64,000 bases of DNA from Maricurvus nonylphenolicus (GTDB lineage Bacteria; Pseudomonadota; Gammaproteobacteria; Pseudomonadales; Cellvibrionaceae). The notes beneath the pieces are model-generated. The model ran no database searches and was not told the origin of the DNA. It worked only from the letters and a program-made list of their open reading frames with translations. The stretch is taken from assembly GCF_042854845.1 (NCBI RefSeq), contig NZ_AP031498.1, positions 992,001-1,056,000 of the forward strand, written 5' to 3'. Positions 60,826-64,000 of the stretch are shown here, in pieces. Both the position numbers and the translations under genes were made by a program. Numbering within the stretch: the first letter of the stretch is position 1; each line of letters opens with the position of its first letter.

Positions 60826-60855
60826 AAAAAGAAAAGGCGCCTGGAAAGGCGCCTT
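60826..60855 (-). terminator. Terminator of the cytochrome-catalase operon
   Basis: Minus strand: AAGGCGCC-TTTCCA-GGCGCCTT then TTCTTTTT, placed just after the catalase-like stop (60873). Confidence 0.9.
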
Positions 60856-60872
60856 AACTGGGTAGGGGTGAA

Positions 60873-62087
60873 CTATTTATTCTGGTAGTACTGGGAGTCG
60901 AAGCTGTATTTGATCTCCGGCTTGTCGGTATAGGTATGGAAAATCTTATCGATATCGCAGCTACCCTTACCATCAATGCACCAGCTGTCAGGCTCAAACT
61001 GCTTGGCGCCATTTTTATTGTGACGGAACTGGGATACAGCGTGGTACACCAAGCGGCGGGAGCGATTCAGGCTGCCTAATGGTTGCCATTCATTCACGCC
61101 GTGCCAGGGGTTCATGGAAATATTCTCACAGAAGGTCATCTGTGCTTCGCTGGTAAAGGTTTGCGGTGGAATATTGACTCGCGCGATGGGGATAAACGGC
61201 GAATCTTTTTCCGACCAGATGACAGTTGCATCATCTAGAGGCATATCCTTACCGGCTTTTTTCTCCTGCACCATAAAGTCAAAACAGGCAGCACCTGTCT
61301 GTAACTGTTTTTGCATTACTTCGGTGAGGTAATCATTGTCGTCGGTATTGTCAGGCTTGTCGAAGGTCATGCCCGGGCAGGCCTTGGCGGAGAACTTTAA
61401 GATGGTGTCGCCCAGTTGGTAGGGCGTCATCGAAAAGTATTGTGGCTTCAGTGGCGTTTCGATCACTGCAGACACCGCTTGCTTGGCCCGGTAGAGCTGT
61501 TTCGGGTGAATGTGCGGTGGCCACAGACCGATAAACCAACCGGTGCGATCAAGCTTGGCCAAGGATTTCATATCTTCGATATAGTCGTAGATATTGCGGT
61601 GGAAAAACGCCGGCGTGTTGGCCATGACAAAGTCTTGGGTTTTGGGGCCGTGTAATTCCGGCGCAATCTTTTCGCCATCCACATTGATCAGTTTAATGGC
61701 CATGCCGCGGGCATCCGGTTTTTTGTCGGCTTGCACGGTCATATCACCATTGGAAAAGCGTACCCAGGCTTGATACTCACGCCCGGGTTGTGAAAATACG
61801 CTGTGTTGGAAGTGCTCGGGGATATCGCCGTTAACGCTGAAGGTGGCGCGTACACAACCGGTGGCCTTGGCGTGGGCATCGCGCCGGTAGGGCAGGCCAT
61901 TAACCTTCTCGGCAGCTTCAGAAATCATCGGCCCCAGGCGCATGGCTGTTTGAATCGCCTCAATTTCCTGCGGGGCAATATCCATACCCAGGGTATCGAC
62001 AATGATCGGTGATTGTTCGGCGTTAGCGCTTAAAGGTATCGCGGCTAACAGGGCTGCGTTTATGGCTAATCGGGTAAATGTTTTCAT
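60873..62087 (-). CDS. Secreted catalase family protein
   Basis: 404 residues with a signal peptide (AALLAAIPLSANA). It carries the catalase core seen in small catalase-like (SrpA-type) proteins: RRDAHAKATGCVRATF with the distal His, AWVRFSNGD, PDARGMAIKLINVDG, QDFVMANTPAFFHRN; a proximal heme Tyr is likely in the RLVYHAVSQFRHNKNG region (RRLVYHA). No NADPH-binding or C-terminal flavodoxin domain. It may break down peroxides or act as a peroxygenase. Its ATG shares one base with the preceding cytochrome stop (TAATG), so it is co-translated. Confidence 0.88.
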   Translation of the reverse strand: MKTFTRLAINAALLAAIPLSANAEQSPIIVDTLGMDIAPQEIEAIQTAMRLGPMISEAAEKVNGLPYRRDAHAKATGCVRATFSVNGDIPEHFQHSVFSQPGREYQAWVRFSNGDMTVQADKKPDARGMAIKLINVDGEKIAPELHGPKTQDFVMANTPAFFHRNIYDYIEDMKSLAKLDRTGWFIGLWPPHIHPKQLYRAKQAVSAVIETPLKPQYFSMTPYQLGDTILKFSAKACPGMTFDKPDNTDDNDYLTEVMQKQLQTGAACFDFMVQEKKAGKDMPLDDATVIWSEKDSPFIPIARVNIPPQTFTSEAQMTFCENISMNPWHGVNEWQPLGSLNRSRRLVYHAVSQFRHNKNGAKQFEPDSWCIDGKGSCDIDKIFHTYTDKPEIKYSFDSQYYQNK

Positions 62088-64000
62088 TAGTTGTTCTCCT
62101 GGGTAGTGCTGGCAACGGAGAAGGTATGTGGTTGCGCCGGTTTGGTGATTTGGTGGCGCGTATGGGATTTCTCGCAGGAGGTCTGCATCAACGCCAATTC
62201 AGGTGCTTGGGAGTACTTGGCCCAGTTTTGTGGATCACCGCCCAAGGCTTGATCAAAGTCCGGGTTGCCCATGACTTTCAGATATTCCAGCAGGGCAAAT
62301 TTTTCTTCTTCACTCAACAGGCGACCGATACGGCCGGGCATATCAAGATCGGTAAACAGGTGACCGGTATTACGGTTACCGTCTATCGCGGTATCGTGGT
62401 GGAAACTTCCAGACCGTTTGTCAGTTACATAACCCAGACGTGAAGGGTTGTATTCGCGGTTGCCGACATAGAAATTGGTTGGGCGTTCACGCAGAGGCGA
62501 CAGTAAGTCATAAATGGTGGGAACCGAACCGTTGTGCAAAAACGGCGGCGTGGCCCAAACACCATGTAGTGGACGGGCTTTATAGGCACGTATATTTTCG
62601 ATGCGGAAGGGCACATTTAAACCGTCGAAATCGGCAATATCCTCGGTAGGAATACCCCAGCGTTCATACATCAACGGTACCAACTCATTGAGCAGTAGCT
62701 GCAAGCCCTGTCCGGCGCTTACAGGTTCTGATCCTGGCACCAGTTTGCTGGCGTCGTAGCGGTTATCGATAAAGTTATCCACCAGTTTGGGGTCGGTGCC
62801 AATGGATTCAGAATCTATCCAGGGCACAGCCCAGATCTTGCTGCGTTCATCTTTACGAAAGGGCTTGTCTTCGACACGGGTAATCTCACCGTCCATATCC
62901 CATTTCCAATTCACGCCAATCTGGCCTTTGATATTGGGATCTTGTTGATCGGCAACAGGCCAGAAATAGGGATCGGTAATGTGCGGGCCGTGACAGCGCT
63001 GGCAATTCTCGGCAAACAGTTGCTTACCGTGGGTGGCCTTGCTGGTATCAATGGTGCCGAGAATCTCTTCCGGCCATTTGGGGGGCTCCAGTTTTCGCAG
63101 CAAACCTTCGGCGCAGTGCAAGCCGTCGATATCTACCGCCGACTGACCAAACTCTTCACCGGTTAATAAGTTACCGTCTTCATCGACCAGTTTTAGTGGC
63201 GCCAGTACACCCAGGCTTTCACCCACATTGCGGGCCATGGCCTGGTTGGTAAAGCCGGTGTATTGCACCCAGTCAAAGCGCCAGATATCCCACAGGAAGG
63301 GGTAGCTGGCCGGGGCATCGGCCTTGCGGAAGTTTTCCGGTGCATTCAGGTCGTAGCCAAAGACAATATTGGCAATGCGCCCCACAGCATCGGTACGGCC
63401 ACGGCCTTCCTCTACCGGGTAGAATTTGGGGGAGCCTGCGGTGGTAATAAAGTGTTTCAGTTTACCCGCGTATTGCCACAGATCTTGTTTTAGCTGTTCG
63501 CGTTTCGCTTCGTCTTTACCGACTAAGCGGGTGGCAAAACGATCCCATTTGTTGGGGTTAAACAGCGTTTCGATAATGGAGGCACCCAGGGTGGTGATAA
63601 ATTCACCCTGCTTGGCATTGGGGATACTTTGCACCGCTTGGCCGCCGTCAATGCGCAAGGCTGCACCTTGATAGTGCAATTCGCCGGTGTGGCAAGCGGC
63701 GCAACCGATATCGAGAATTTCCTTGCCGCTTGCCGGGTCGATATGTCTTCCCATACCCACAGGCAGGTTGCCGGGGTTGCCGCTGCTTGGCCGCTGGCCG
63801 GGATCAACCACAAAACCCCAGCCGCGCATGTTCTCTTCCGAGGCCAGGCGGTTGTGAGACAGGGGCAGCTCCAGATTAATAAACCACTGGTACTCCAGGC
63901 CGAATAACTCGGTGCCCTGCGGGGTGTAGTAAAAACGTTCGCGCTCTTCCTGGCTCCAGCCGTCATTTAAATAATGCAGGCTGTAGATATTTTCCTGGGT
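62087..64000 (-). CDS. Diheme c-type cytochrome, CCP/MauG superfamily, RoxA-like (5' end missing)
   Basis: 637 codons are visible on the minus strand; the reading frame runs to the window edge at 64000 with no start, so the N-terminus lies outside. Two c-heme motifs are seen: CAACH (near 63703) and CQRCH (near 63004), about 233 residues apart. Between them is a tryptophan-rich stretch (LWDIWRFDWVQYTGF) and RNVGESLGV. Layout and length resemble RoxA/RoxB rubber oxygenases and diheme peroxidases; I cannot separate these. A catalase-like gene is translationally coupled downstream. Confidence 0.83.
   Translation of the reverse strand, partial: TQENIYSLHYLNDGWSQEERERFYYTPQGTELFGLEYQWFINLELPLSHNRLASEENMRGWGFVVDPGQRPSSGNPGNLPVGMGRHIDPASGKEILDIGCAACHTGELHYQGAALRIDGGQAVQSIPNAKQGEFITTLGASIIETLFNPNKWDRFATRLVGKDEAKREQLKQDLWQYAGKLKHFITTAGSPKFYPVEEGRGRTDAVGRIANIVFGYDLNAPENFRKADAPASYPFLWDIWRFDWVQYTGFTNQAMARNVGESLGVLAPLKLVDEDGNLLTGEEFGQSAVDIDGLHCAEGLLRKLEPPKWPEEILGTIDTSKATHGKQLFAENCQRCHGPHITDPYFWPVADQQDPNIKGQIGVNWKWDMDGEITRVEDKPFRKDERSKIWAVPWIDSESIGTDPKLVDNFIDNRYDASKLVPGSEPVSAGQGLQLLLNELVPLMYERWGIPTEDIADFDGLNVPFRIENIRAYKARPLHGVWATPPFLHNGSVPTIYDLLSPLRERPTNFYVGNREYNPSRLGYVTDKRSGSFHHDTAIDGNRNTGHLFTDLDMPGRIGRLLSEEEKFALLEYLKVMGNPDFDQALGGDPQNWAKYSQAPELALMQTSCEKSHTRHQITKPAQPHTFSVASTTQENN

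Noticed and set aside
1..64000. tRNA or rRNA genes
   Set aside because: I noticed no cloverleaf or rRNA-like segment by eye; a tRNAscan/Infernal run would be decisive.

Overview
The window looks like chromosomal DNA of an aerobic, probably marine gammaproteobacterium. Family membership (TcdA, YdiJ, MoeA/MoaA, NasA-NirBD, many TonB receptors, OruR-type AraC regulators) fits that class. A Cellvibrionales/Spongiibacteraceae-like source is my guess from overall style, not something the sequence proves. Both window ends cut a gene: a retinol-reductase-like flavoprotein at the left and a diheme cytochrome c at the right.

Layout. (1) 1-6.5 kb: small catabolic or redox units, each with its own regulator and visible operator DNA. 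These are a CrtI/RetSat-like flavoprotein with PadR, an amidohydrolase with MarR, a ParE-type toxin-antitoxin pair, and a [2Fe-2S] ferredoxin plus ferredoxin reductase with a divergent AraC regulator. (2) 6.5-18 kb: housekeeping and signalling genes: a degenerate EAL protein, tcdA, ydiJ (D-2-hydroxyglutarate dehydrogenase), a GST, a 1566-residue hybrid sensor kinase, and lhgO (L-2-hydroxyglutarate oxidase). (3) 18-27 kb: molybdenum cofactor genes (moeA with DUF1244 and MOSC genes; moaA-mobB-moaB) interleaved with a MATE pump and an HxlR-controlled SDR/DsbA-type isomerase operon. (4) 27-32 kb: fdxA, an RnfH-like gene and an uncharacterised molybdopterin oxidoreductase, then an AraC regulator, a thiolase-like gene and a second RnfH-like gene. 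(5) 32-41.7 kb: nitrate assimilation: a fused DmsB-DmsC-like electron-transfer protein, NasA, and divergent cobA-nirB-nirD. Between the two arms lie two opposed sigma54 promoters and NtrC-like boxes. (6) 42-60 kb: an accessory uptake/oxidation island: two TonB receptors, an outer-membrane barrel protein, two MFS transporters, a flavin monooxygenase, a heme-c beta-propeller protein, a small cytochrome c, an NHL-repeat lipoprotein, a Crp/Fnr regulator, a universal stress protein, an acyl-CoA ligase and a periplasmic binding protein. (7) 60-64 kb: a translationally coupled pair of a secreted diheme cytochrome c and a secreted catalase-like protein.

How parts work together. Nitrate is reduced to nitrite by NasA and then to ammonium by NirBD, with CobA supplying siroheme precursor. 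The Moco genes serve NasA and the second molybdoenzyme. The best candidate for an undescribed system is the 47.1-55.0 kb block. There, two divergent operons each encode a c-type cytochrome and an extracytoplasmic beta-propeller, linked to a flavin monooxygenase and a TonB receptor; I infer import and periplasmic oxidation of an organic substrate. One clear technical problem exists: a full 24-base Illumina P7 adapter lies inside the first TonB receptor gene (44147-44170), so that stretch is an assembly artefact.
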